DNA of 64,000 nucleotides from NCBI GenBank assembly GCA_963834135.1, contig CAWIAN010000007.1:1054001-1118000 (forward strand). Direction: 5' to 3'. The DNA is from Bog-257 sp963834135. GTDB taxonomy: Bacteria > Acidobacteriota > Terriglobia > Terriglobales > Acidobacteriaceae. The position numbers and the translations under genes were made by a program. This document shows positions 8,413 to 17,513 of the stretch, in pieces (the stretch's first letter is position 1; the number at the start of each line of letters is the position of its first letter). The notes under the pieces are model-generated. The model did not search any database and was not told where the DNA came from. It saw nothing but the letters and a program-made list of their open reading frames with translations.

Positions 8413-9387
8413 TTAAGCTGCGCTCGCGGTCGGTTCGTGGTTCGCGATATCTGCCAGTTGTTTAGCGCTGAGATCGACGCGAAACAGCGGTCGCGACGCA
8501 TTCGCCAAGCGGAGCTTATAGGGATATTCGCCGGTCATGTAATCGCAATGCAAGCCTGCGGCCAGCGATTGAGCCGTTACTTCGTAAAGCAATGCTTGAC
8601 CCGGAGAATAGTTGGCCCATGCGGGATTGAAGTAGATCGTGTAAAACCGACGGATGGCTTCGTCACGAAACGTTACCAGCCCGGCAACCAAAGAAGAGTC
8701 TTTCTCCAGGGTGTAGATCTCGCACGAGCTTCCTTCAAGAGCGGCGGCAGCGACCATGAATTCGCAGCGACGGGCGTCCGAAAACAGATTGTCACGTTCG
8801 TCGGCGGCGAACTGGGTTCGCTTGCACTCGTAAAAATGGCGAACAACTTGGGAGTCGCTACCGGAGGAAATTCGGAGGGCAACGCCACGCTTCTGTAAGC
8901 GTCGCATCTGACGGCCCAGGCGCGAGTGCGCCAGCCGAAATATGTCTTCGGCTACGTCTTTCACTTCGGGAGCGAGAGCGAAAGCGGCCAGGTCAAAGTC
9001 GGGCCAGCGTTCACGCGCTGAACTATGATTGATGCTAATGACGTGCAGCGGTTTTTCTTGCTGCGCCAGACGCTGCCAGGCGAGACTCAGGACGTCAGGA
9101 TCGCCGGAGTGCAACACATCGCGGTAGTCGAAAAGAACTTCTCCCAGTAGTTCGAAATGATCCTCCCTGCGTTTGATGGCCGCAGGAATGATTGCGGCGC
9201 CAGCGTCGCTTTGCACGCATACTACATACGGCGCAAGCCGATCAGCGAAGACGTGGGCAGCCAAACGGTTCCAGGAAAAGCGCTGGAACAGGCTATGCGG
9301 CTGTTGACGAAGCAAGCGTTCCCACAGCGGTGCGAGTGCATCCATCTCGGTCGGAGTGCGGGCTATAGCAGTTCGCAGCGATGGCAT
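8413..9387 (-). CDS. GNAT-fold acyltransferase (CelD/FemAB-like)
   Basis: The C-terminal half (about residues 165-310) matches the acetyltransferase-6 (CelD/BcsL, FemAB-like) GNAT fold: LGRQMRRLQKRG, then FYECKRTQF, and LVAGLVTFR. Such proteins transfer acyl or aminoacyl groups in polysaccharide or envelope synthesis. The ATG at 9387 is preferred over an upstream TTG at 9402. It is the last gene of a minus-strand series: TPR protein, ClC antiporter, then this gene after about 100 bases. Substrate unknown. Confidence 0.8.
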   Translation of the reverse strand: MPSLRTAIARTPTEMDALAPLWERLLRQQPHSLFQRFSWNRLAAHVFADRLAPYVVCVQSDAGAAIIPAAIKRREDHFELLGEVLFDYRDVLHSGDPDVLSLAWQRLAQQEKPLHVISINHSSARERWPDFDLAAFALAPEVKDVAEDIFRLAHSRLGRQMRRLQKRGVALRISSGSDSQVVRHFYECKRTQFAADERDNLFSDARRCEFMVAAAALEGSSCEIYTLEKDSSLVAGLVTFRDEAIRRFYTIYFNPAWANYSPGQALLYEVTAQSLAAGLHCDYMTGEYPYKLRLANASRPLFRVDLSAKQLADIANHEPTASAA

Positions 9388-9488
9388 AAGAGCGCCGAGC
9401 AAAGTTACTTAGACGCGTTGAGCAGCAACTCGAGTTGTGAGCTGGCTGAGTTCAAAGGCGTGGTGCGAGGCGCTCGTTCAGCGTCAGA

Positions 9489-11303
9489 TCAGGGAACAAC
9501 GACGCTGTCTTCTGCATGCGACTCGCTAAGCCCGGCGCCGCGATAGGCCCGCATGACATCGCCGAGAGACACCACACCCAGGAGTCGTTGCGAGTTAGCA
9601 CGATGCACTACGGGGAGCAGCGGCCATTCGCCAATCAAACGGAGTGCGGTGTCGAGAGGATGGTCCGGATGGAGATAGGGAAGCGGGACATGCAAGAGCT
9701 TTGACAACGGAGACTCGGGATTCGCAGACAATTCCATCAAATTCGCTCGGCTGATACCCGACCAATCGTCGGTGCTCATTCCGACGACGAAGAATTCCTG
9801 GGCTGAACCCTGAACGTGTTCCTGGGCCTCTTTCAGAGTCATCCTGCCGGTAAGAATTTGGCCGAGCGGCGGTCGCATGGCGTCTTCCACGCGCAGAAGC
9901 GGCAGTTCCCGTTCTTCCTCAAGCGAAGGCAGATCGAGACCATCCTGGCGCGACAATAAGTCGAATATCGGAGTCGGCTGAAAAGTTCGCGAGATGAAGT
10001 AGGCGATCGCGTTCGAAATAATCACGGGAACGATGATGCTGTAGTTGCCGCTAACCTCCAGGATCATGAAGACCGAGGTCATGGGCGCGCGCAAAATTCC
10101 GGCGAACAATGTTCCCATGCCGATCAAAGCATACGAACCGACGGGAATCGCGAGATTGGGAACGATCTGATGCTCAGCCATGCCGACGGCCCCGCCAATC
10201 ATCGCGCCCATGAACAGCGTGGGAGCAAACAGACCGCCGGGGGTTCCACTACTGAATGAAAGTCCGGTGGTGACGATCTTCAAAGCGCCGAGCAGCGCAA
10301 GAATCTGCCAGGTGTACTGCTCGTGCATGGCCTGGTCCATGTAGCTATAACCAGCGCCCATCACCTGCGGGAACTTGATACTGATCAAGCCGATGATCAG
10401 TCCGGCGGCGGCCGGCTGAAAAAACTGTGTCCACGGCGGCAACTCGCGAAGCTTTGGACGCAGATAGGCGATGTATTTCACGAATATCAGCGAGGCAAAT
10501 CCGCCGATGACGCCCAGGCTGGCATAGGCGCCCAACTCACCCACGTGCTCCAGGTGATAAGCCGGAACGCGGAAGAGAGGTTCGTCGCCGATAAACCAAC
10601 GCTCGACAACCGCGCTCGATATGGCGGAGAGAACGACAGCACCCAGAATGCCGGCAGTCCAGCGCCCAATGACTTCCTCAATCACGAACAACACCGCGGT
10701 GATCGGAGCATTGAACGCGGCCGTCAATCCCGCCGCGGCGCCGACAGGGGCGATCAGGCGCAGCTTCTCGCGAGACAATTTCAGGCGTCGGCCGAGCGCG
10801 GATGCCAGGCCGGCGCCAATCTGCAGAGATGGGTCTTCCGGCCCCAGAGACTGGCCGCTGCCAATGGCCAGCGCACTGGTGATAAATTTTCCGATGACGG
10901 TCGGCATCGGAATGTAGCCATCGTAGATATAGAGGGCCGCCTTGGTCTGGTTGACGCCGCTGCCTCGCGCACGCGGGAAGAACTTGATCACCAGAAACGC
11001 GATGACCAGACCGGTCAACATTGGCGCTAAAAAGACTCGCGGCACAGACGGCTGCAAACCACTGCCCAGCAATTTCAAACGCAGAAAGTCGATGCAGATT
11101 CGGAAGCATACTACCGACAGACCGGAGGCGACGCCGATCAAAACTGCCAGCAGCAGGAAGAACTGCTCTTCGCGAAGGCTGAAACGTTCCGGCGAAAGCA
11201 TGGTCCGGAGGCTGCTCCAGTATTGGCGTCGAGTCGGAGTGGAGACCGTCGGCTTCGGAGTTCCGCCGTCCTTGGGTTTAGAGATTTCTTCCTGCGGGCT
11301 CAT
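9489..11303 (-). CDS. ClC-family chloride/proton antiporter with CBS pair
   Basis: Polytopic membrane protein with ClC selectivity motifs: GSG at residues 114-116, GPEDP with the gating Glu at 156, and GGLFAP at 356-361. A Glu pair (209-210) sits where the proton-path glutamate of EcClC occurs, favouring Cl-/H+ exchange over a channel; that is inference. Helices run to about residue 435, followed by two cytoplasmic CBS domains (about 465-600) which in relatives bind adenine nucleotides. Length is 604. The start overlaps the stop of the TPR gene by four bases, so the two are translationally coupled. Confidence 0.92.
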   Translation of the reverse strand: MSPQEEISKPKDGGTPKPTVSTPTRRQYWSSLRTMLSPERFSLREEQFFLLLAVLIGVASGLSVVCFRICIDFLRLKLLGSGLQPSVPRVFLAPMLTGLVIAFLVIKFFPRARGSGVNQTKAALYIYDGYIPMPTVIGKFITSALAIGSGQSLGPEDPSLQIGAGLASALGRRLKLSREKLRLIAPVGAAAGLTAAFNAPITAVLFVIEEVIGRWTAGILGAVVLSAISSAVVERWFIGDEPLFRVPAYHLEHVGELGAYASLGVIGGFASLIFVKYIAYLRPKLRELPPWTQFFQPAAAGLIIGLISIKFPQVMGAGYSYMDQAMHEQYTWQILALLGALKIVTTGLSFSSGTPGGLFAPTLFMGAMIGGAVGMAEHQIVPNLAIPVGSYALIGMGTLFAGILRAPMTSVFMILEVSGNYSIIVPVIISNAIAYFISRTFQPTPIFDLLSRQDGLDLPSLEEERELPLLRVEDAMRPPLGQILTGRMTLKEAQEHVQGSAQEFFVVGMSTDDWSGISRANLMELSANPESPLSKLLHVPLPYLHPDHPLDTALRLIGEWPLLPVVHRANSQRLLGVVSLGDVMRAYRGAGLSESHAEDSVVVP

Positions 11304-12583
11304 TTCGCCTCGTGTTGTGCCAGCATCAGCAGCGCCTTATCCGTTAGGCTCATCGTCGGACAAATGGGCGCCGTCGTTCGCTCGACTTCAAACACATATT
11401 GCACGGTTCCGTCGAGAGCGTCCGGATCTTCGCGCAGGTTGCGCTCGGTTACGGTCTCTTGCTTCTGCGAGCCGCTGCTATACAGCAATTGCAGAGGGCT
11501 AGGAGGAGTTGCGCCAGGGACGGGTGTGGTACGCGTAGTTTGACTGCTGCCAGCAGGAGTGTCTTCCGGATTTGTCAGGCTGACCCCTTGTTGCGCCGCG
11601 CAGCTATTCAATCGGCTCATCGCGGCATGGAAACTCTCGATCGCTCGTTGAGCACGGTCGGTCCGTGATAAGCCTCGGCGGGACGTATCCAACCTCGATG
11701 CTTCGCGGAGAACATCCAGTTGCCGGCGCGCATCATCCAGATTTGGATTCTGCTCGACCGCGTTGCTCAGCGCCAGCTCAGCGTCAGCGTACCGATTGAG
11801 CGCGAGTAAGGCTTGTCCCTTCTGCTGCCACGCTTCGGCGTTGGTGCGATCCTTAGCCAGAATTCCGTTGTCCACATCGAGCGTATGCTCGGGTTCGTGC
11901 ACCTGAAGGAGCAATTGTCCGAGCCGAAGCCGGTCGGCTGTCTCGCTTGGAGCGTCGGCAAGCAGCGCCATTAGCTCCGATTGAGCCTGAGTAGACTTCT
12001 GTTGTTGCATGAAATAGTTCGACAATTCGAAGCGGGCAGCAATGCGTTCTTTGCGCGGATCGTCTTGCCAGACACCATTGATAGCATTGTTGTAATACCG
12101 CGTCGCGTTGTTGAAGTTACCGCGTTTGGCGTAGAGTCTCGCCAGAGCGAGATTGAGTTCTCCACTTGAGGGCTCTTCCTCCCAAAGACTCAATAGATGC
12201 GCGCGAGCCTCGTTCAAATGATTGCCGGCCAGCAAGGCCTCGGCCAGGCTCAGCCGGTACTCTCGATTCTCGGGATCGTAGCTGAGAGCCGTGCGGTAGT
12301 CATTGGCGGCGATGTCCGGCAAATGTGCTTCCATCGCCTGGCCGCCTCGCACGAACCACCGATTTGCCAGTGATGACTCGGTAGTCCGATGCAGGCTGAC
12401 GAAGTATTGTGTGAAAGCGACGCCAACAAAAATCAGCAAAAGGGTTATAGCCAACGTGATCCTTGCGGACTGCGTGCCGGCGACGCGCCCACATGAAGGA
12501 CAGCCAAGCGAGTCGGTAGGGAAGTCGGTTCCACAACGCGTACAACGGTGGATAGCGAGCGCACTGTCTGTCGCAGAGGGCAT
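11300..12583 (-). CDS. Membrane-anchored zinc-ribbon TPR protein
   Basis: The N-terminus carries a zinc ribbon (Cys14, Cys17, Cys28, Cys31: CTRC, CPSC), then one membrane helix (about residues 42-62), then TPR repeats to about residue 290. The tail is Ser/Thr/Pro-rich. The TPR region should lie outside the membrane and the zinc ribbon inside. It starts the ClC-GNAT operon; its stop overlaps the ClC start (ATGA). The coupling suggests a partner role with the antiporter, which is inference. No enzymatic domain is visible. Confidence 0.82.
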   Translation of the reverse strand: MPSATDSALAIHRCTRCGTDFPTDSLGCPSCGRVAGTQSARITLAITLLLIFVGVAFTQYFVSLHRTTESSLANRWFVRGGQAMEAHLPDIAANDYRTALSYDPENREYRLSLAEALLAGNHLNEARAHLLSLWEEEPSSGELNLALARLYAKRGNFNNATRYYNNAINGVWQDDPRKERIAARFELSNYFMQQQKSTQAQSELMALLADAPSETADRLRLGQLLLQVHEPEHTLDVDNGILAKDRTNAEAWQQKGQALLALNRYADAELALSNAVEQNPNLDDARRQLDVLREASRLDTSRRGLSRTDRAQRAIESFHAAMSRLNSCAAQQGVSLTNPEDTPAGSSQTTRTTPVPGATPPSPLQLLYSSGSQKQETVTERNLREDPDALDGTVQYVFEVERTTAPICPTMSLTDKALLMLAQHEAK

Positions 12584-12670
12584 GTGAGGCTTGATATCTA
12601 CTGTAGCAAGAGATGCACAAAAGCGGGGAGACGCAGTACTTATCCATTAAGACTCTGGGCGGCGCTGAAC

Positions 12671-12698
12671 AAAAGAGGCGCCCTCGCCAGGGCGCCTC
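12671..12698 (-). terminator. Rho-independent terminator of the GloVer gene
   Basis: A perfect ten-base stem, gaggcgccct with agggcgcctc (12675-12698), has a four-base loop. Read on the minus strand it is followed by TTTT (12674-12671), just after the stop of the gene ending at 12723. Confidence 0.9.
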
Positions 12699-12722
12699 GG
12701 CACGATTCAACTCGAAAGCCTA

Positions 12723-13967
12723 CTACGGAGTAACTTCGTAGATGACCCCGAGATTGTTCGTCCCGCCGGTAACCGCCGTTCCATACAGATTGCCGCTGGA
12801 ATCGATGACCACACCGCCTCCGGGGTATCCCCCGTCGGCGCCGCCAGTGAAGTCGTGAAGGTCGCTGTAGGTCCAGGTGCCGCCTGAGGGAGTCAGCTTA
12901 AAGACCGACCCATACCCATAGGAATCGTCCATGAACGTCGTGCCATACAGATTTCCGCTACCGTCCATGGTCAGCGAGGCCACGGGCCCGTCGCTTCCCG
13001 TAAAGCTGGCCAGCACGCTGTAAGTCCACGATCCGCCGGAGGGGGCTAGTTTGAAGGCTGTACCCCCGCCACCCGATCCCCACGATGCGGTGGCGCCGTA
13101 GAGATTTCCAGCGTTGTCGAAGATCAAACCGGCGACGGGCTGACCCCCGTCATTGCCGCCTTGGAACGTGTAGAGCACTTGTTCGCTCCAACTTCCGCCC
13201 GAATGCTTCAGCTCGAACACCACGCCTTGCCGGTTCGCGCCCGCCGCAGAAGCGGTTCCGTAAAGATTACCTGCACTGTCCATGATCAGGCCGGAGTAGG
13301 GAGCGCCGCCATCGTCCAGACCGTGAAACGCATATAGGATCGTCTCCGTCCAAGTCCCGCCGCTGTTGGTGAGTTCGAAGACCGATCCCCACCCATTCGG
13401 ACCGCCGTCCTGCGTCACGCCGTATACGTTACCTGCGGAATCCAGCACGAGGTTCCCCGTAGGACACCCTTCCTGGCTCTTCACGTAAGTGCGAAGCGCC
13501 GTTTCGTTCCAAGTGGAAAAGACCGAGCGCGGAGGAATAGGCGACGGGCGCAAATGGATTGCCGTACCGCACGGCCCGCCCAGAACCGAGGCATAGGATG
13601 CCACGGTATAGATTGTGCCGTCACGAGCGAGCGTGAGCCCCCACCCGGGCTGTCCATCTTGATCGCTGAAGTTGTATAGCGGAGTAAGAACCCAACCTGA
13701 GTTCACGTGTTCGAAACGGAAGACAACTCCGGTGCCATTTCGGCCGCCCATGTTTGCCGTTCCGTACAGATGTCCGGCGTTATCCTGTGCCAGCGTGTAA
13801 GGAGGCGTGGCTCCATCGAAGCCTCCAGTGAAGTTATGCAATACCTGAAACGTTTGAGCGGCTGCAAACTGTGTCAAAAGTAACGCAGAAGTGAAGGCAA
13901 CGATCACCATCGGCATTCTGAATGAGAGGGGTCGATTTGGATTTTGATGTTTCGGATCGAATATCAA
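12723..13967 (-). CDS. GloVer-repeat exported protein
   Basis: About seven tandem repeats of the GxLYGT...GGxxGxGxVFxL type fill the protein after a signal peptide. This pattern is the choice-of-anchor GloVer repeat (TIGR03803), common in Acidobacteriota; a beta-propeller-like fold is likely. Start: TTG at 13967 has AAGGAG eight bases upstream and places 17 extra residues before the hydrophobic core; an ATG at 13916 is the alternative. No C-terminal sorting signal is visible, so it is probably periplasmic or surface located. The 260 bases between it and rnhB show no gene. Confidence 0.85.
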   Translation of the reverse strand: MIFDPKHQNPNRPLSFRMPMVIVAFTSALLLTQFAAAQTFQVLHNFTGGFDGATPPYTLAQDNAGHLYGTANMGGRNGTGVVFRFEHVNSGWVLTPLYNFSDQDGQPGWGLTLARDGTIYTVASYASVLGGPCGTAIHLRPSPIPPRSVFSTWNETALRTYVKSQEGCPTGNLVLDSAGNVYGVTQDGGPNGWGSVFELTNSGGTWTETILYAFHGLDDGGAPYSGLIMDSAGNLYGTASAAGANRQGVVFELKHSGGSWSEQVLYTFQGGNDGGQPVAGLIFDNAGNLYGATASWGSGGGGTAFKLAPSGGSWTYSVLASFTGSDGPVASLTMDGSGNLYGTTFMDDSYGYGSVFKLTPSGGTWTYSDLHDFTGGADGGYPGGGVVIDSSGNLYGTAVTGGTNNLGVIYEVTP

Positions 13968-14227
13968 TGAAACGGCTCCTTGAGTATCGGCACGGAGGAT
14001 GCAAGCATGGCTCCGGACGAACCTGGCGCTTAGCCGATGTCGCAGCGAACCGCGGACGAGGCCAAGATTCCCTAGGGCTTCTTCATGTCGCTTGGCATTG
14101 CGCGCGACCAGCAGAAGGCGGAGGGTGGCAGAATTCTGCTCCGATTCGTGTCAGGAATTCAATAGCCGCGGCAGCATTTCGTCACAAAGCAGCGCATTCA
14201 CGATGCGATTCAGCGAAAGTTTTTCGA

Positions 14228-15010
14228 TTATCGAACTTCTGGCAGGGGAGCGTCGCCACTGACTGCCAGAACTTCTTCCGGCTTATCGTCGAGCATGAAC
14301 TCGAGAACTTCCTGCGGGGCCGACGATGTCCACACCGGAGCAAATGACAGCCGATGCAGCGGGGTAGGCCCCTTCTCGCGCAAAGTCCTCAGGTGCTTGG
14401 GCGTGCTATAGCCCTTGTTGGAGGCTAACCCGTATTCGGGAAATACCGGATCCCATGCGCTGATCATGGCATCGCGCTCGACTTTGGCGATGATGGAAGC
14501 CGCTGCGATTGACGCCGACAAAGCATCGCCATGAATGATGGGAGTTTGCTGGCAATCGCAGTTGATGCGGAGCGCGTCGATAAGTAGATGGTCCGGCTTG
14601 AGCGAGAGTAAGGCAACCGCTTCCTCCATCGCGCGCTTCGACGCCCAATAAATATTGATCTGGTCAATGGTCGCAACATCGACTGCGGCGATAGCCCAAG
14701 CGACGGCATGCTCACGAATGCGAGGCGCCAGTCTTTCCCGCGTTTCGCGGTCCAGCAACTTGGAATCGCGTAAGCCACGAATGCGATAACCGGGATCGAG
14801 GATTACCGCGGCAGCAACCACCGGACCGAACAGGGATCCACGGCCTACCTCGTCCACCCCCGCGACCAGTTTCGCGCCCGAGGCCCAAACGGACTTCTCA
14901 TATTTCAGCGTGCACTTCAGCCTCTTGAGGAGCCGAAGCTTGAGAGTAGCTTTGGAGACTGGCTTGGAATCAGCCTTTCTGCTGGCCGTTTTTGCGCTTT
15001 GCGATTTCAC
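14228..15010 (-). CDS. rnhB: Ribonuclease HII
   Basis: Cuts the RNA strand of RNA-DNA hybrids and removes misincorporated ribonucleotides. The active-site acids fit the family: Asp53-Glu54 in GVDEVGRG, Asp145 in LLIDALR, Asp162 in HGDALS, with SIAAASIIAKV following. Length is 260 residues; a basic Ser/Lys-rich extension of about 45 residues precedes the catalytic domain and may add nucleic-acid contacts. The start is GTG at 15010. The C-terminal 30 residues are beyond the usual end of the domain. Confidence 0.95.
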   Translation of the reverse strand: MKSQSAKTASRKADSKPVSKATLKLRLLKRLKCTLKYEKSVWASGAKLVAGVDEVGRGSLFGPVVAAAVILDPGYRIRGLRDSKLLDRETRERLAPRIREHAVAWAIAAVDVATIDQINIYWASKRAMEEAVALLSLKPDHLLIDALRINCDCQQTPIIHGDALSASIAAASIIAKVERDAMISAWDPVFPEYGLASNKGYSTPKHLRTLREKGPTPLHRLSFAPVWTSSAPQEVLEFMLDDKPEEVLAVSGDAPLPEVR

Positions 15011-15168
15011 GTGGAGGGTTAACTAGATTCTAGAGCAGATCGAGGCTCGGGTTGGCGGTCCTCACAGATTTTGTGTACGCTGCCCGGACTCAGATTACAG
15101 TCTTGTCACCCCGAGATTTGCGGACAGACCCGGCAAACAGAACTGCATCTCAGTTTTCGAGGTGCAAC

Positions 15169-16230
15169 ATGGCGATTCCTGCCCGCCAGCGCACGGCATC
15201 GTGGGTTCTGCTTCTCATCTTCAGCGTCACACTTTTTCTCGCAATGTCCGCCTGTGGTGGCGGAAGTTCGAGTGCCGGTTCTCTTGGCAGCGGGAGTGGT
15301 GGAACGGGTGGTACCGGGGGGAGCGGCGGCTCCGGAGGTAGTGGCGGCTCGGGTGGAAGCGGCGGTTCGGGCGGCTCGGGTGGTGGAGGCGGCGGTGGCA
15401 CTGGCAACGGAATAGCCCAGGTCCAGCACGTCGTCATTGTGGTGTTGGAAAATCTGGATTACGACGACGTAGTTGGCAGTCCCAATGCACCCTACATCAA
15501 CGGCTTAATTCCGCAGGGCGGCCTGGCAGTTAATTATTACGCCAACGTTCACCCGTCGATCGGAAACTATTTCATCATGACGGCGGGGGAGGCTTACAGC
15601 ACCGACGACAACTTCAACGGCATCGTTCCCATCGACAACGTCGTCCGAGAATTTCAGGCCGCTTCGAAGTCCTGGAAGGTTTACGCGCAGAGTCTCCCGC
15701 AACAGGGATATCTTGGAGGAGACGTTTACCCGTATCTGCGCCGTCATAATCCCATCTCCTACTTTTCCGATGTTCAGCCGCCTTCGCAATTGAACATGAA
15801 CATTGTTGACTTCTCGCAGCTCCAGGCTGACCTGTCGGCCGGGCAGTTACCTGCCTACTCATTCGTCGTTCCCGACGCAGAGCATGATGCCCACGATTGT
15901 CCGGGCGGAGGTTCGAATTGCGATGTCGGTGTAAGGGTAGCGGCAGCCGACAGCTGGTTATCGGCGAATATTGCTCCTCTGCTGGCCGATCCGGCGTTTC
16001 AGCAGAGCGGACTATTTGTCCTTACAACGGATGAGTCGCGCACGGATGATGCGCATGGCGGCGGACATGTGGCGACTCTGCTTATCGGTACCGGGATAAA
16101 AACCGGCTATCAAGGTACCGTGTTGTACGACCATCGCAGTCTGCTGGGCCTCAGCATGACCGCTCTTGGCGTGAGCACAATACCGAACGGAGCCGGCTCC
16201 GCGCCGCAGATGACAGAGTTCTACCCATAG
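15169..16230 (+). CDS. Lipoprotein phosphoesterase with Gly/Ser linker
   Basis: An N-terminal lipoprotein signal ends in LAMSAC, then comes a linker of about 50 residues made almost only of Gly and Ser, then a phosphoesterase-family domain (acid phosphatase/phospholipase C type, PF04185): VVIVVLENLDY, the NVHPS nucleophile region, DAEHDAHDC, and TTDESRTDDAHGGGH as metal-binding motifs. It should be a membrane-tethered hydrolase acting on phosphate esters. The ATG at 15169 has GAGGTG upstream. The Gly/Ser run is coded by GGC/GGT-rich tandem DNA prone to slippage. Confidence 0.85.
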   Translation: MAIPARQRTASWVLLLIFSVTLFLAMSACGGGSSSAGSLGSGSGGTGGTGGSGGSGGSGGSGGSGGSGGSGGGGGGGTGNGIAQVQHVVIVVLENLDYDDVVGSPNAPYINGLIPQGGLAVNYYANVHPSIGNYFIMTAGEAYSTDDNFNGIVPIDNVVREFQAASKSWKVYAQSLPQQGYLGGDVYPYLRRHNPISYFSDVQPPSQLNMNIVDFSQLQADLSAGQLPAYSFVVPDAEHDAHDCPGGGSNCDVGVRVAAADSWLSANIAPLLADPAFQQSGLFVLTTDESRTDDAHGGGHVATLLIGTGIKTGYQGTVLYDHRSLLGLSMTALGVSTIPNGAGSAPQMTEFYP

Positions 16231-16319
16231 CCTGACCTGCGACAGAAAAGGCAGTTGAACCACCGCGAATCGCCCAATCCCGGCGCTGAATCCAATGAAA
16301 CAGCTAGAATAGAGGGAAT

Positions 16320-17489
16320 ATGCGCCGGGTGTATCTCGACAACAATGCAACGACCCCGCTTCTCGCGGAAGTGTTCGAGGCCATGCGTCCGCACTTCTTC
16401 GAAGGGTTCGGGAATGCATCGTCTATCCACCAGCAGGGGCAGCAGGCCCGCGCTGCAGTGGAGCACGCTCGCGAGCAAGTTGCAGAGTTGCTGAACTGTC
16501 GTTCTGCCGAGGTTGTCTTCACCAGCGGTGGAACCGAGGGCGATAACCTCGCGTTGTTTGGGCTTCTTCAGGCCGGGGACCACGTGATTACTTCGGCAAT
16601 AGAACACCACGCGGTGCTCAACTCATGTTGTCGCCTGGAGCAGTTGGGGTGCTCGATTACGTATGTGCCCGTCGATGGGCGGTCGCTGGTCGACCCTGAC
16701 GACATTCGTCGCGCGCTACGGCCCGAGACCAAGCTCATTAGCATCATGATGGCGAACAATGAGACGGGAGTTGTTCAGCCAGTTGCGGAGATCGGAAAGA
16801 TCGCGGGTGAGGCCGACGTTTATTTTCACACTGATGCTGTACAGGCGGCAGGCAAAGTACCGGTTGACGTGAAGGAGATCGGCTGCGATCTGCTGACCAT
16901 CTCCGCGCACAAGATTCACGGGCCGCAGGGTACGGGAGCTCTATTCGTACGAAAGGGTACGTTGCTGCAACCGTTGTTCTACGGCGGGCGCCACGAGCGC
17001 TCGCGGCGGGCGGGAACCGAGAATCTGGCTGGCATCGTGGGATTGGGTAAAGCTGCGGAAATCGCGAGGCAGGGCTTCTCGGATGAGGGCGTGGCTCGGA
17101 TGGGAGATCTGCGGGACCGTCTGGAAAATACAATCCTGGAAGAGATCGAGCATGTTGCTGTGAACGGCGCCGGTGCGCTCCGCGTCCCGAATACGACAAA
17201 CATCTCCTTCGATTGCATCGAAGGCGAGGCGATGGTGATTGCGTTCGATCTGAAAGGCCTGTCGGTCTCAACCGGAGCAGCGTGCTCTTCGGGAGCCATC
17301 GAGCCTTCGCACGTTTTGACGGCAATGGGGTTGTCGCCGAATCGCGCGCGGGGTAGCATCCGTTTCAGCCTGGGAAAGCAGAACACCCCGGAAGACGTGG
17401 AATTCGCTCTCGGTCTAGTGCCGGAAGTGGTTTCGCGCCTTAGAGAAATTAGCCCTGTTTACAAGAAATCGGCCTCAGCTCTCAGCTGA
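16320..17489 (+). CDS. iscS: Cysteine desulfurase (IscS/NifS type)
   Basis: PLP enzyme that takes sulfur from cysteine as a persulfide for Fe-S clusters and tRNA thiolation. Visible: YLDNNATTP start, PLP-lysine 198 in SAHKIHGP, and catalytic Cys322 in STGAACSSG, in the position typical of group I (IscS/NifS) enzymes. Length is 389 residues. mnmA follows 24 bases downstream, so the sulfur probably goes to tRNA 2-thiouridine. No iscU or iscA is next to it. The symbol iscS is used in the broad sense; nifS is an alternative. Confidence 0.93.
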   Translation: MRRVYLDNNATTPLLAEVFEAMRPHFFEGFGNASSIHQQGQQARAAVEHAREQVAELLNCRSAEVVFTSGGTEGDNLALFGLLQAGDHVITSAIEHHAVLNSCCRLEQLGCSITYVPVDGRSLVDPDDIRRALRPETKLISIMMANNETGVVQPVAEIGKIAGEADVYFHTDAVQAAGKVPVDVKEIGCDLLTISAHKIHGPQGTGALFVRKGTLLQPLFYGGRHERSRRAGTENLAGIVGLGKAAEIARQGFSDEGVARMGDLRDRLENTILEEIEHVAVNGAGALRVPNTTNISFDCIEGEAMVIAFDLKGLSVSTGAACSSGAIEPSHVLTAMGLSPNRARGSIRFSLGKQNTPEDVEFALGLVPEVVSRLREISPVYKKSASALS

Positions 17490-17513
17490 TAGTCAACCAA
17501 TAGGAATTGAAGA

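Noticed and set aside
13922..14347. Plus-strand frame between the GloVer gene and rnhB
   Set aside because: It overlaps both real minus-strand genes at its ends and has no RBS or motif.
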